From positions 62,001 through 126,000 of the forward strand of contig JPHH03000073.1 in the NCBI GenBank assembly GCA_000750105.3: a stretch of 64,000 nucleotides of DNA. The letters are read 5' to 3'. This DNA comes from Tolypocladium sp. Sup5 PDA-1. Taxonomy: Eukaryota > Ascomycota > Sordariomycetes > Hypocreales > Ophiocordycipitaceae. This document shows, in pieces, positions 33,743 to 45,845 of the stretch (its first letter is position 1; each line of letters starts with the position of its first letter). The translations under genes and the position numbers were made by a program. The notes under the pieces were generated by a model. The model ran no database searches, was not told where the DNA came from, and saw nothing but the letters and a program-made list of their open reading frames with translations.

Positions 33743-34459
33743 GTGAGCCTACTTTCTCGCTTGAGAGCGTGAAGACGGGAAACAAAACTTGAACTTGAGA
33801 ATGATGTTGATGAGTTGTCAGGGACTGAGGTCGGCTCGGCTCACCAAGTTGCATCACTTGGGTTCTATAATAAGCCCCCTAGGATAAGTTTAAAACAAAG
33901 GCGGGGCCACTGAGCTCAAGGCCCATACGACGACGGGGGTGGTCAGCACCGCAGCCTGGACAAGCCAGGTCTGGGGTTGCCCAGCCCATTGGTCGTACGC
34001 GTCAGCGTGCATGCGCGGCTGTTAATAGTACCCCGACTGTGAGATTCATAATCCCTGTATGGAAGCTTCGTGGACGTTGAATGTGAGCGACACTCTTGAA
34101 TGAAGTGTATAGTAATCCGCGTATCAGGCATACGAAGACGGTCCACGAAAGACGGTCCGAAGAAACAACAGCATCCAGTATCCATGACAATTTCCATGCG
34201 TGTCGTTTAGTCATGATATCCAGGAGTGGTCTAATACCCAGCTCGCAGTAATGTTGCGTCTTCTCCATATAATACAGCAGCGTACAGCCCATCCCTTCCG
34301 AGTTCCAACCCGTCCAGCCGAAAACCCGGCATATATGCGTACACACGCCCGTCTTGATGTGCCTCGAGACGCCGTTCAACGTCCTCCAAACAGAGCCGCA
34401 TCTCACGCTCTCCATGTGCGTTCCCGCTTTCCTCGGGCCAGCTGCAAACGTAGAGGAGC
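33743..34459. other. Intergenic, no gene seen
   Basis: Nothing with coding character on either strand. Confidence 0.55.
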
Positions 34460-35099
34460 TCACTCCCCCTTGCTCCCCCACCGGTTCCGCTCAACCCTCG
34501 CCTCCTCATCCCTCTTAAAGTCCCCCCGGAAGTAGACCCATCCCCCGGCCACGCAGTTCGCCGCCCCGAGGCCCACCGCCGCCCCGCGCACGGCCCCGCG
34601 GATGGACAGCTTCCCCCGGAGCGGCTGCCGCCGCCGCAGCGCCAGCAGCGCGTACAGGCCCGACCACGCGGCCGCCAGCCCCGCGGCGCCGGTGGGGTAC
34701 CCCGCCAGGTTGAGGTACGACGAGAAGAGCAGCGGCGGCGTGAAGAGCGCCAGCGGCAGCGGCTGCAGGGGCCGCGCGTGCAGCGCCGTGATGAGCGTCG
34801 CCAGCAGCGAGGGCGGCAGGGAGGATGCTGCGAGGTTTGTCAGTGACCGATCGGGATGCGGTGGGTAAACGGCTGAACGGGTGGGCTGCGCGTGTGGAGA
34901 CGTGTGCGGCGGCTGGGGATTTGTAAGGGGAACATGGACACGGCACGGGCGAGTGGCATGCCACGGAGATGGGACAACCAGAACAGACGGCAGTCAGGGG
35001 CTTCGGAGCAGACTCACAGCCCCAGTCGTGTACATGCGCCATGATGGGTTTAGCAGGCGGTGGCTCCGCGGCACCAGCAGCCGCCTCGGTCGAAGCCAT
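34460..35099 (-). CDS. Small membrane protein, AIM19-like
   Basis: Exon 1 35099-35018 and exon 2 34827-34460, intron 34828-35017 (190 nt, GTGAGT...CGCAG); 149 aa. The N-terminus is Ala/Pro-rich, ending in AHVHDWG. Then come three or four hydrophobic segments: SLLATLITALHARPLQPLPL, LFTPPLLFSSYLNLAGYPTG, AAGLAAAWSGLYALLALRRR and RGAAVGLGAANCVAGGWVYF. Size and topology fit AIM19 (PF10315), a mitochondrial inheritance-linked membrane protein of unknown mechanism. The C-terminus is charged (RDEEARVERNRWGSKGE). Assignment rests on pattern memory and is moderate. Confidence 0.65.
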
Positions 35100-36290
35100 G
35101 ACTCCCTCTCCCTCTCGTCAATCCCAGCGCGGCGCGCGGCCCGGTCTCGACTCTTCTCGACAGCACGCGCCACGAAAAAAGAACCCCGCAGGTCGGGTCG
35201 AAGGCAGCTGCTGTTGGTGGCGTGTGTCCCTTTGTAAGGCGCGGTTCGCTGGGTGGATGGATGGATGAGACTCCGCGATCTGCAAGGCTGGAAAAAGCTT
35301 GGAAAGCAAGCGAGTTTGGCATTGGGCTCCGCACGAGGGTGGTGAGGTGACGTTGATAAAGGGGCTGACTAAGCGTCTCCGCGCGGGTGGAGAACGACGC
35401 TCGTACGGGCAAAGTCGGCCGACAGCCAGCCGGGTATCGGGCCCGGGACAGGTTCCAGGCTCCACTGGCCATGACGGCTTGCTGCCGGAGGTCTTTCCAA
35501 GTTTCCTCCATGCACCGCTTCACGGCTCAGGTACCCTGACTTTATACGGGTAGTTAACACCAGCCGCGACTAAAGATCGATCCTCTACCCGGATCACGAT
35601 CACGACCATCGAAGATGACCTTTTTTCCTTACTCGCAGAACCGCGCCCCCCTTCGCCAGCTCCGATTAGGAAATTGCTGGTATTAATACATACCTCCCCA
35701 ACCCCTGTATCCCCATTGGCTGCCCTCTGTCCTCCCTGCCAGGCCCGCCAAAGAGAAGCAGGGTCTAGGGTAGTTCACAGGCACGAAACCCCCCACTTGT
35801 CACGTCAAATGTCCATGTCGGGGCTAAGATCTATAAAGTCAATAAAACGAGTGCTGTCTATATGGTTCCGTCCAGAAAGGGTATCAGCGTGTAGTTATGT
35901 ACAAGGTATCTTCCTGCTCCTTCGTGTATATTGCAGGCGCAGTCTTTGCCGCAGAGGCGCAGTCGACAAGACTGCAGACTCCATCTACCGACGAATGCCC
36001 TCCACCAGTCTATCGTGTGCAGCGATCTCGGCTCCTGCCCATGTGCGTATGCACAATGTCGCTTGCCGAGTGCCTTTCTGCTGGTTGTAGGTGAAGTGGG
36101 GCGTGTATGAGTACTGTTAAGTACGGAGTAGAGCATGGGTGAAAAGGGAAAGCAACGTCATAAGTCATTCATGAGAGGAACAGTTGCCCATCATGGATCC
36201 TTTCGTGGTCTCATGAGCAGCGCCAACCGACACGACTCTCAGTCATGATGTGGCCCCAAGAGCCGCCTCAACGGACCGGTGCCAGCAGGG
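35100..36290. other. Intergenic, no gene seen
   Basis: Only short overlapping ORFs; 35100-35400 probably contains the promoter of the AIM19-like gene. Confidence 0.5.
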
Positions 36291-37130
36291 TTATTGCGGC
36301 CAGTATCGAGGGTCCATGTCTTGGTACCCCTCGTAATCTTCCTGGTACTGATACTGGTAGCTGCCGCTCGCCGCGTACATCTGGTCGGCCGTCGTCAGGA
36401 GAGCTGGGTTTACGCCTGTTGTCGTGGCGGCGTGCATCGTGGCGTCACCGGTCGTCCAACCGTGCTGGTAGGCACCGGCTGCATCATGTTGGAGGTTGTC
36501 GAACTGCGACACTGAAGACGGGTCGTAGACACCGGGGTAAAGAGTGCCCATTCCATAGGCATCGGCCTGGCTCGCCATCGGATAGTCTGCCTGGCTCAGC
36601 GGGGTGACGCTGTGCCCCTGGGTCGACACTGCTGTCGCAGGCGCGTGTGTCCGATGGCTGGACCCGTGGCCGCTCTTTGACTTGGACGGCTGTCCTCTGT
36701 GCGATGAGCCGCGGCTGCTGGGGCTTCCACTCGTTTCTCTCCCGCCACTGGGGCTGTCGGCAGAATGCCTGCTGCTCTTCTTGCCCTTGCGTGAAGAGTG
36801 CGAGCCGGAGCGCGTGTATTCGCACTTGTGGCGGCTGGCGGCGCATCTGTCGCAGCCTTCCTTTTCGCCGCTGCACTTGAGCTAAAGGGATGTCGCATTA
36901 GCCATGTGGGAAACAGACTTGGAAACCCGCAACGCATGTCCCATTCAATGGCGCCAGCAGTGTAACATCTGGAGCAAGATGACAACGTGAAGAAGAAGCA
37001 AACTCACCTTTTTCTCATGGCACCTATCGCACGCCTGGTGCTGGCTGGAGCGCGCGGTGATGGGATCATAGGCCCGTCGCAGGTTCTCGAGCTTCTCCGT
37101 TTCGGGGTCAACCCTCCATGTCCCGAACAT
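36291..37130 (-). CDS. Zn2Cys6 DNA-binding protein
   Basis: Exon 1 37130-37008 and exon 2 36881-36291, intron 36882-37007 (126 nt); 237 aa. The binuclear zinc cluster spans the intron: ACDRCHEKK | LKCSGEKEGCDRCAASRHKC, residues about 33-65, with six cysteines in C-x2-C-x6-C-x6-C-x2-C-x6-C spacing. It is followed by a Ser/Gly/Arg-rich linker and a Gln/Tyr/Ala/Thr-rich C-terminus (YQYQYQEDYEGYQDMD). No fungal-specific regulator middle-homology domain is present, so this is a small regulator. It probably acts in the nucleus; targets are unknown. The intron inside the cluster, after the third basic residue, is common in fungal members. Confidence 0.88.
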
Positions 37131-40100
37131 GGCGACGACAAGGTATGCTCTCTGTAGTCTGGCGGGGGCGCACTGCAGAGAAGCTGAATGGTTGAAAGAG
37201 TATTAGAGTCGATTTAATTCACTTGGCTGACTTGGAGCGCATTCTTATAAGTTTATATCGACGTCGCGGGACCAGGCTCCCGGGCCAGGCAGCGGGCGGA
37301 GTCACTCAAAGCACACCCCCACAATGGGACGACCACCAATCCACGCACATGTCTTTCCGTCGACTTCGTACCCAAGGGATGTGCGTGAGCGAGCGAGCGA
37401 GTAGGTGTGCGGTGTTGGTTCTGGCACTTGCAAGCGTCGGCACTGCCAGGCTCCCGTCTGCCTTCGCGGGTCCATCCAAGATTGATGCCCCGTCGAGCCC
37501 CCACAGTCACGCAGACACAGCGTTGGCACCCGCCCAACTGGGCCAGCATGTCTGGTGCCAGATCACCTACATGCCACTAGGTACCTTGTCCGTTCGATAC
37601 CAGAGCTATATTCCGCCGGTCGGGGCTGTGGCTGTTGTTCTGTAGGGCTGGGGACATCAGCATCGGGGGCGGGAGAAGCCACACGAGGGGCCCAAGCCGT
37701 GGCGCTCGGCGATGCCTGGAAACGGACTTGGGTGCGCTCTGCCACACATGGCACTGGCTGCAATATGTCGAGGCTACTTCGTACGAGTACTGGCCTCGAG
37801 CTCTCTTCTCTCTGACGGTTGCTTCGCGTTGCGATGCCTTGCGCTGCGCGTGTCTGGTGAGACTCAACGACGCCATCCCGTAGCCGGCGCAGCGTGCCTA
37901 CCGTGCATGGGAGCTGCTCGCGTCCGTCATCACCCATCAGCCTAACAAGGCTTCATGCAGCAATATTAGTTGGGGGACGTCAAACGATCAGGGTGCGGGA
38001 TACCCATTGGACACACATTGGCCAGTAGCGATACTTGCCGGGCCCGCCAGAAAGGTTGGTGGATGAGGCAGAAGCGGGTACCTGTTGGTTGCGACTCGCG
38101 AGACTGCAGCTAGTGATTCTTCAGCGTCCGCTGTGGGTTAACGCCACGAGAGGCGTGCTGGGGTTCCAAGCCTCGTGGAGAGATGCAGGCATGCCCGTGG
38201 CAGTCTGTGGCTCCGTGCCATCAAGAGTTTCGGTGTTTTGGCCACTATGCCCGCGACTGTTATGAGCGGACGGCGGGACACAACGGTCGCAATCAACTGC
38301 TGGTGCGAGGTGCTCGAGTTGGCTGACGGTATGGCGGTGATGCAGACTCTGGCTCTTCAGCGCACGCTGGACGATTGGTGCGAATTGGCCACACCGGGCG
38401 TCTGGGGCTGCCGTGGGGCTGCATATCGCATCACTTCGTCCTGCCAATGCGGCGATCCGTTCACTGTACCTAAAAGTGAGCGTCGAAACCACGAAATCAA
38501 CTGGTGGCTCATCATGGCAATGAGGACGGAGGTGTGCGGCGAGCACGCCCGACAAGCATTCTAGAAGCCCAAAAATAGTCGCTGATGCGATGCGCAGGGT
38601 AAGGTGGTACGCATCCGCATGTCGGTAGGTAGGGAGTGTGAGCATGGTGATGGCTCGCGATGGCAATGGCGGTGCTCTGCCGATCCTCGGTTGGTGGCGA
38701 GCCTCAGGCAGACGCTGCAATCATTAGCCCCTCGCCCAGCCTGCGCCTTCCGTCAGATCAACATCAAACACCCAACCTCATCCAATGGCCGTCTGCACTC
38801 GAAATCATATCTCGCACCAACTCGCGACCCTCTTGCCCCTTACACAAGTGCCTTAGCTGGCCTTGTATTGCGCTCGAGCCCGTCTCTACCTATCCCTATG
38901 CGTCCGAAAGTCCCCATAAAGCCCCTGTGCTATACGTGCCAAGCCAACAGCCAACAGGTGAATGTCACCTCAACAAGCCCCAAAGGGGATCAGCGTCCGC
39001 AGCTACGAAGCCTTTGGCAATGTCTACGGGCCTCGTGCCACCCAAAGCGAACGCCTACTCGTACGTATCCGTACTCCGTAGTCCGGTCGAAGTACAGCCC
39101 ACATCCCATACGCGCTTACACGCAGCACCCCGGCACGATCCGGAAGATGGCTTGTCGTTCTAGCCCCAAGGGGTCCAACCAGCCGCTGCGGATTTACGAG
39201 TAGCTGGGGCTCGCCCGGAGTCGCTCCTCGCCCTTGGCTCACTCGGCCTGTCGGTTGGGCTCGGGCTTCGGCCCGCAGCGCCAGCAGCCCATAACCGTGT
39301 CTCTTCGAGCTTCGGACATCGGCCCAGGCTCGTCTCTCGCGCATGCATCCTCCAGGCACCAACCCATTGGGGAACGGGAACGCGACACAGCCAATGGACA
39401 GTTGAGCAATAGCACAGGGGGCATGTGACTCTTTGCAGGGGCCACCCATTGACTCACATTGGCTCAATATTAATCGAACCGCCAAGTCCCTGGCCCTGGA
39501 TCTACCATCTGGCCATGGAACGGAGCTCCCTGGTCCGCTCCGGCCTCTGCAACCATTCGGAGGCAGTGACTGGATTGGCTGGCAGGGGCGGGCTGTTTCC
39601 GAAGACTCCACGAGCGAGTCTCCAATTGCAAGAGGATTCAAGTTGGTCTCTTTTGGGTTAGTTGGTTGTGAGCAGGCAGGCGATGCAACAGCCTGCATTC
39701 AATCTCACCCGAGACCTATCAGGCTGTCCGAGCAGCCCCCGTCAGGCTCCCACGACTTTCATCTTACCAACATCGAGGACAACACATGACATAGACGGGT
39801 ACGACTTGCGCCTGGCAACTCCAACGGCTTCCTCCTTGAGGATTTCGGCTTTTAGGTGTCCGTTCGAGCTCGCGACAGCTATGAATAGACATAGGGACCA
39901 GGGCATGCCACCCGTCTCGTATTTGCAATGCTATTCTAAGGTCTGCAGCCCGTAGTCTGTACAGGTCCTTCATAGCTTCACCGACACAGCACATACCGCA
40001 CCAACGCTAACCAACGCAACCAGCTGCCTGGATACAGACAACACGTCACCTCCTGCGACAACCTTACTTGGACGTGATCCTTTGAAGCTATACAAACGCT

Positions 40101-40305
40101 CCCCAAGGCCGGCCGCGTCATGCTCTGCCTGGTTTCACCCCAAAACTATCAGGTTTTTTTTTTTTCGCTATTTCCAACCGTTGGGCGCTCCGCGCTCCTC
40201 ACGAGCTTCCGATGAAGGCAAGAATGGCCAACTTTTTGGCTTCTGCTCCGCCCCATTCGCGTCTCTCCGCATCCTTCGCGTCTCCCCGCATCCTCCACAG
40301 CTAAC
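37131..40305. other. 3.2-kb stretch without supported genes
   Basis: ORFs here are short, lie on both strands with overlapping Arg/Ser/Pro-rich translations, and carry no domain signal. Similar short motifs (a CCCATTGGACxCACATTGG-type string) occur near 38010 and 39450, which may indicate an old duplication. Confidence 0.45.
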
Positions 40306-40905
40306 TCACACCCAGCGGACGCGCTTTCTCTCCTTGACATCCAGCCGCTTAGCATAACGCCTGATCTCGTTCACCTGGATCATCTCGTCCAGGTCCTCGT
40401 AGTCGCCGTCCCTCCACTTCACCACGACCTTGTGGCGCCGCCGGTCCGGCGCCAGCATCGAGATGATGTCGTCGACGGTCGCGTGCGGCGCGAGCGACAC
40501 GGGGTACTTGCCTCCGTGGCGCAGAGACAGCGGTCCGCCCGTCCTATCCACGACGTCGATGACGGTGCGGCTCTGAGTCGAGCTGTCGTCGTCGCTGAAG
40601 GACGCCCGCCGCGCCGGCCGGTATATCCACGGACTCTTGTGCCGGCCGCCGCAGCCGCAGGAGCATGGCGGCGTCCGGTCTGCCTCGGGCGTTTGCGGGC
40701 AGTATCTGCAGGCGCTGTCGGCCGGAGGGTAGATGTAAGTGCCGTAGGTGGTCGTGTACGAGGGGCGGCGCGAGTCGTCGCAGACGGAGGATCGCCTGTG
40801 GCGGCGTGAGTATCTGTCCTCGTACGCCGGCACGTAGTCATACGACCGGTGCGAGTGCCTGTACGATTCTAGCTCCCTTTCCCGAAGCGGCCATGACCAT
40901 GACAT
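40306..40905 (-). CDS. Hypothetical protein with ubiquitin/PB1-like C-terminus
   Basis: A single 199-codon ORF. The N-terminal 100 residues are Arg/Ser/Tyr-rich and contain a Cys-rich patch (CRYCPQ, CSCGCGGRH). Residues about 113-199 are better ordered: VIDVVDRTGGPLSLRHGGKY, VSLAPHATVDDIISMLAPDR, KVVVKWRDGDYEDLDEMIQV and a basic end. The strand-helix-strand pattern and DGDYEDLDE acidic motif resemble a ubiquitin-fold (PB1-like) domain, which is inference. No neighbour gives a functional hint. Confidence 0.6.
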   Translation of the reverse strand: MSWSWPLRERELESYRHSHRSYDYVPAYEDRYSRRHRRSSVCDDSRRPSYTTTYGTYIYPPADSACRYCPQTPEADRTPPCSCGCGGRHKSPWIYRPARRASFSDDDSSTQSRTVIDVVDRTGGPLSLRHGGKYPVSLAPHATVDDIISMLAPDRRRHKVVVKWRDGDYEDLDEMIQVNEIRRYAKRLDVKERKRVRWV

Positions 40906-41908
40906 GCTGTCTCTCTCGAATACGCGGTATCTGTAAGTCGCGAGGCGTGATACAACGATGTGTGCTCCTACACTTGGGGCTTCGCTTTCGTCCTCTATAT
41001 CCTGATGCTTCCTGGCCGCGCAATATAAGCAACTTCAAGTGACGCCCCGAGGCGGGCAGGCGCCACTGGGTTGAGGCGAAATAGACGTCCATTGTTTGCT
41101 CGATGAGGCAGAAAAGAGGACAAACAGCTGTTTTGTCGAGGCCGGCGAGAGAGCGCCATGCAAGGACTTGACGCAGTGGGTGAGTGTGAAGCACATGGGA
41201 TTCTCCAACAGAGGCATTGGTCGCTGGAGCAAACGTGACGAATGCAGACCCTTGGGCGCTGGGTGTTGGGGCTTTGAGGGGCTCCGTCACAAAGAGCAAG
41301 CATGAATCTCGAGCTTTGTCGGCTCCGCAAATACGCAATGCGATGGCGTCGCGACTTTGTGTAAGTCGGCTGTGGTAGGAACATGGGACAAAGGGTGAGC
41401 GCCGATGAATGGGAGGCTCGTTCTGCCTTCGCACCGCTACGACATGGGAACTGCAAAGGGTCGCCAGACCAGTGAGTGAAATACATTGAGACCACGATGT
41501 CACTGCCCTAATGTCAAAGAAAAACAAAAGGCCAGCGGCATGGATCACCGTCACCCCATCAGTGAGTGAGTGGTGATGGTCTATGGATGGCCTCTGCCGT
41601 GATGGACACACTGAGGGGCAAGAGGGGGAGAGAATGAGATGGAAAGAGGGGACCAGCCAGGCAGACGCCACTGCCACGCGACCACCCACGGACCAGGGCC
41701 CGGAAAAAGGTTCCAACGGCCGAAGCACGCGGCGCTCCGAATCGGGAAAGAGAAAAGAGGCCAGCGCAACCACAACCAAAATCATTCCGCAAAACTCAAT
41801 CGGCTGTCTGCGTCTGTCCATCTGTTTGCTCCTCGTCCTCCCACAACAACCACCACCACCTCCTCCTCCACCAGGCTCGCCCTTTGTCGCGACCAACAAT
41901 TCTCCAAA
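40906..41908. other. Divergent promoter region
   Basis: Lies between the hypothetical minus gene and PHO88. A long minus ORF (40838-42136) crosses it but overlaps both genes and has no domain signal. Confidence 0.55.
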
Positions 41909-42713
41909 ATGGCCGGTCTCAGCCCTCAGATGTGAGTAGCTCCCATGCGCGCCTCCTCCCTCTGCGCCGGCTGCGTCGGTCACCACGCCACGCACGGCGG
42001 GGGATGCGCAAACACGAAGAAAGGGCGGTTGCAGGAGCGCGCATTGCTGACATCTTGGCAGCACCAACCTGATCATCATCTTGGGAATGATGCAGGTATC
42101 GAAGCGTATCCCTTTCGATGACCCCACCGTGCTCATGGGCGTTCGCGGCGTCTACATTGCCAGCAACGTCCTAATTGCCCTCGTCTACCTGTTCATCCAG
42201 ACGCAGATCAACAAGAAGAAGGGTATGCGCAAACACCCCCTTGCCCGCCCTGCCCTTCGCCCAGTCTTCCCAACAAGACACTGCTTGCGGCAGCCCGCTA
42301 ACCTGACGTCGTTTCCAGACATGACGACGCTCAAGTACGTCGAGCCCCCGGCCATGGGCTCCACCGAGGAGGGCAAGCTCGTCACCACCACGGTCCACGC
42401 CTACGACCTGCAGCAGCTGCGCACCGCCTTCCGTGGCCAGCTCATGGGCGTCGCCATGATGGGCTTCATGCACATCTACATGAAGTACACGAACCCCCTG
42501 CTCATCCAGAGCATCATCCCCGTCAAAAGCGCCCTTGAGAGCAACCTCGTCAAGATCTACCTCTACGGCCAGCCCGCTGTCGGCGACCTCAAGCGGCCCT
42601 TTAAGCAGGCCGCTGGCTTCATGAGCGCCATGCAGGGTGGCCAGGTCCAGAGCGACAAGAAGGCCGTCGAGGCGGCTGAGAAGACGGGCCGCGGCGGCGC
42701 CAAGGAGGAGTAG
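41909..42713 (+). CDS. pho88: ER membrane protein PHO88/SND3
   Basis: Exons 41909-41931, 42062-42222 and 42319-42713; introns 41932-42061 and 42223-42318; 192 aa (yeast Pho88 is 188). The first intron follows codon 7, so exon 1 encodes only MAGLSPQ plus two bases. The membrane spans are TNLIIILGMMQ and GVYIASNVLIALVYLFIQ, followed by the conserved QINKKKD junction, the QLRTAFRGQLMGVAMMGFMH helix and the YTNPLLIQSIIPVKSALESN block, ending in a charged tail. Pho88/Snd3 works in SRP-independent targeting of membrane proteins to the ER with Snd1/Snd2 and affects phosphate transport. A highly expressed housekeeping gene with strong codon bias. Confidence 0.93.
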
Positions 42714-42981
42714 AGGGACATAAATGCCTCTATTTAACACGATGCGGAGGGGTACACGGACTATAGAAAGGGAAACGGGGATACGGTGGGGGCATGTTAA
42801 GATAGGTTGATTGTACCGATATGTGTATCAACGGCGGCTTGAACGAGCGGCTTCCTCCCATTCGCCAGCCAGTGCAGAATACCCGTGCTCCGGAGCGCCG
42901 TGTCCACACCAAACTTCTGTATCACCAACTCCAACGCCACTTTGCATCGGACTCCCCTTCCTCTCCTGCTGTACAAGCTTT

Positions 42982-43669
42982 TTATGCCTGCTCGGTAGTA
43001 ACCCCCTCTAGAGCCTCGGTGTCGGGCTCGCCGGCCCCAGCGTCCGACTCGGTGTACAGCATGGCATCAGTGAACGGCGCGTACTGGGCCATGGCCGGGT
43101 GGCCGCCCCATCGACCCATACCGCTGTGGCAGTGCGGGCATTCGCGAAATAACGAGAGCACCCAGCGGAACAGGTACGAAAGGACAAGGTAAACGTGGAT
43201 GCCGCTGTCGAAGCCGTGCGGTCAGTCTAGGCCCCTCCCAATGATTCCCTTGATTGTGAAGCTGGGGCCGGACTTACAGTTCGAGGACCAGGAAGAGCGA
43301 GCAGTACGTGCCCAGTACAATGAGCGACCGGGCGTACCAGTAGTCCCTCGTCATGGTGATCCACGTCGGGATCAGCATGCCCAGATGCATCAGCGCGAGG
43401 GCCACGTCGGCGACGAAGACGACGAACGCAAGGAAGCCCGCAACCGGTGCGCCCCCCTTCTCCCGGCGGACGAGCAAACCCCCCAGCAGCGCCGAGCCCG
43501 CCAGCGGCACGAGGCCGAGGGCCGGGACGACCTTATGGGAGACGATGCCGTGGACGAGGAAGAGGACGAAGCTGGGAGGGAAGGCGATGAGGCATATGCG
43601 TCGCAGGGCGCGGCTGCCGGCGGCGGGCGCGACGGCAGGGGCGGTGACTGGCGGCAGGGCTGGCGGCAT
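42982..43669 (-). CDS. Small multi-pass membrane protein, unknown function
   Basis: Exon 1 43669-43278 and exon 2 43204-42982, intron 43205-43277 (GTAAGT...CGACAG); 204 aa. Four hydrophobic segments are seen: ICLIAFPPSFVLFLVHGIVS, GLVPLAGSALLGGLLV, PVAGFLAFVVFVADVALALM, and a final span across the splice (SLIVLGTYCSLFLVLELGIH). The C-terminus is cytoplasmic-like with a CPHC pair and an acidic end. The pattern is that of an uncharacterised Sordariomycete family; function unknown. The 3' end faces PHO88 (convergent, 268 bases apart). Confidence 0.72.
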
Positions 43670-44587
43670 GTTGTGTAAGTGAAGATCGTGATGTCAAATT
43701 GAACGATTATCGATAGAGCCCGGCTGTGCAGATGAATCTCCAACGATGAAGATGGAACAGGTTATTTATCGCAGCTTCCAAGGCCATCTAAATACCCTGC
43801 TCTGGACTATCCAAAGCATCCAAAGGATGCACTTCCGACAGGGTACGCGTATGCCGGTCCACCGCGCCGCATGAGCGAATCCCATTGGGGAAGTGCCCGG
43901 TGGCCCAACCCGGGTTGCCTGGTGCGCCCTCTCCCCGCAACGCATCGTTTCATAACAAATCCTCGTGCGCCAATGGCCTCTTTGACGTCTCCGTCTCGCA
44001 GGTCTGTCTTGGTTGTGAGAGCGTGAGTGTGGCGCAGGTGCATCCTTCTAGGTTGCTGAATTGCGGCCTTGGGTATAAGTGCTGCCTTGTCTGATTATAC
44101 TGCAATGGGGAGTTTCGATTACGCGTCTTTATATCTCTGAAGAAAGATGCCTACCTCTTCTGTTCTTTTGATTCTGTAACGTATTAAGAATTAGTTTCTA
44201 TTTGCGGCGGTTTTGGAGGAGCAGCGTCTTGTTGTGCTGAAAGTGACGAGTTGACTCTGGATGCCCCACCCAACTATCACATACCCTGGACCCCAGCTTT
44301 GCCCAGAAATAGACATGGCAGGGGTGGGTCATCCATCAACCGCCGCCTTTTGCCCCTCCACCGTCATGCAACTCCATGCTTTCCAACTTGTGACGTGCAT
44401 CCACCGATCGTGACTGCGACGAGATTCCCATTCCGCGAAGACACGCCCCATCGACACTCTCGAGCTGCGAAAGGGCCGCATCGACGGCTGCCTCGAAGGC
44501 TCCCACCCTCTCGCTCTCCTTCGACTCGTTGCGCCAACGCCGCCAGCTGGTCTGCGCCTTGTGCAGCGTCACGGTGCACGACGCCTG
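43670..44587. other. Divergent promoter region
   Basis: Between the small membrane protein and RAD14; no coding signal apart from shadows. Confidence 0.55.
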
Positions 44588-45845
44588 ATGGAACGTCCGA
44601 ACACGCCGCCGCCGGCCAAGGCGCATCCTATCGCCTCACCACCTACCCCAGAGGTTACCAGGCGGATAGTGCGTACTCGCCGAAGCCATCACCCCGTGCT
44701 GTCCTCGGCGCTCAGACTAACCGCCATGCAGGAGGAGAGCCGTCTGCGCGCCAAAGCTATCCGGGACCAGCGCGAAGCCGAGCAGCGCGCATCCGGAACC
44801 GCACCGTCCATACCCAAGACAGCCTCTGGCTTCGTCCCCACCGAAGACGTCCACATCACCAAGCCCGCCAACGGCAAGCGCCCGTACAGCGCGATGTCCA
44901 ACACACCCGCGGACGGCACGAACCGCGATGGCCGCAAGCAGGGCGATGACGGTGCGCCGCGCGCCATGCCCAAGTTTGCCAAGTTCGTGGACTACAACAT
45001 GAGCGCCATGACGGACACCAAGGGCGGATTCCTGTCCGCCGAGGACGACCCGCACAACTCTGCGCTGGGCGGCAAGAAGCCCGGCCAGGCGGAGGACCAG
45101 CAGCGGCCCAAGAACATGACTGTCCAGGAGTGGGAGCGCCTGCAGCTCATCCGGAACCTCAAGCGCCAAAAGGCCGGGCCTTTCGAGCCGGGGCTCAGCG
45201 TGCTCGAAGACGAGGAGAAGCGGAAGCGGTGCAGGGAGTGCAGGAGCCTAGAGATTGACTTTGTTTGGGAAGAGGTCTTTCACATTTGCGTCTGCAACAA
45301 GTGCAAGGACAAGTTTCCGGAAAAGTACTCCCTCCTAACCAAGACGGAGTGCAAGGAGGACTACCTATTAACAGACCGTAAGTCCTTGGCCTCGCACCCC
45401 CTTTAAATATCAATCTAACATATGTACAGCCGAGCTGCGCGACCCCGACCTCCTCCCCCACCTCTCCAAGCCCAACCCGCACAAGTCCCACTGGCACGAC
45501 ATGATGCTCTTCCTGCGCTTCCAGGTCGAGGACTACGCCCTGCAGACGAAGTGGGGCTCCGCCGCCGCACTCGACGCCGAGTACGAGCGCCGCGAGACGC
45601 AGAAGAAGGCGCGCAAGGAGGCCAAGTTCAAGGAGAAGCTGCTGGACCTAAAGCGCAAGACGCGCACCGACGCGTTCCGCCGCCAGGCCGGCACGCTGGG
45701 CAAGTCCGGCGCGAGCAAGTTTGGCGACGCCGTCGGCGGCGGGAGGCATGTGCATGAGTGGGGGACGACGGTCGAGGACGAGGAGGGGGTGACGATCAAG
45801 ACGTGTGTTGGCTGTGGTATGGAGGTGGAGGAGATGGAGTTTTAG
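44588..45845 (+). CDS. rad14: Nucleotide excision repair protein Rad14/XPA
   Basis: Exons 44588-44668, 44732-45377 and 45430-45845, introns of 63 and 52 nt; 380 aa (yeast Rad14 371). Intron 1 (branch GACTAACC) joins SPPTPEVTRRI to EESRLRAKAIRDQREAEQRA. The zinc finger CRECRSLEIDFVWEEVFHIC...CNKC gives C-x2-C-x17-C-x2-C. It is followed by the XPA C-terminal domain: [40 protein letters not shown] and the basic helix ERRETQKKARKEAKFKEKLL. The end carries a second CVGCGMEVEEMEF element. The protein verifies DNA damage and bridges RPA, TFIIH and Rad1-Rad10 in the nucleus. An in-frame ATG nine codons upstream is possible. Confidence 0.93.

Noticed and set aside
40838..42136. 432-codon minus-strand ORF between the hypothetical gene and PHO88
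   Set aside because: Overlaps both genes and the shared promoter, with no recognised domain.
42081..42713. PHO88 read as a single 210-codon ORF from an internal ATG
   Set aside because: It would omit the conserved N-terminus and include 96 bases of intron between the KKK and DMTTLKY blocks; the three-exon model fits the family.
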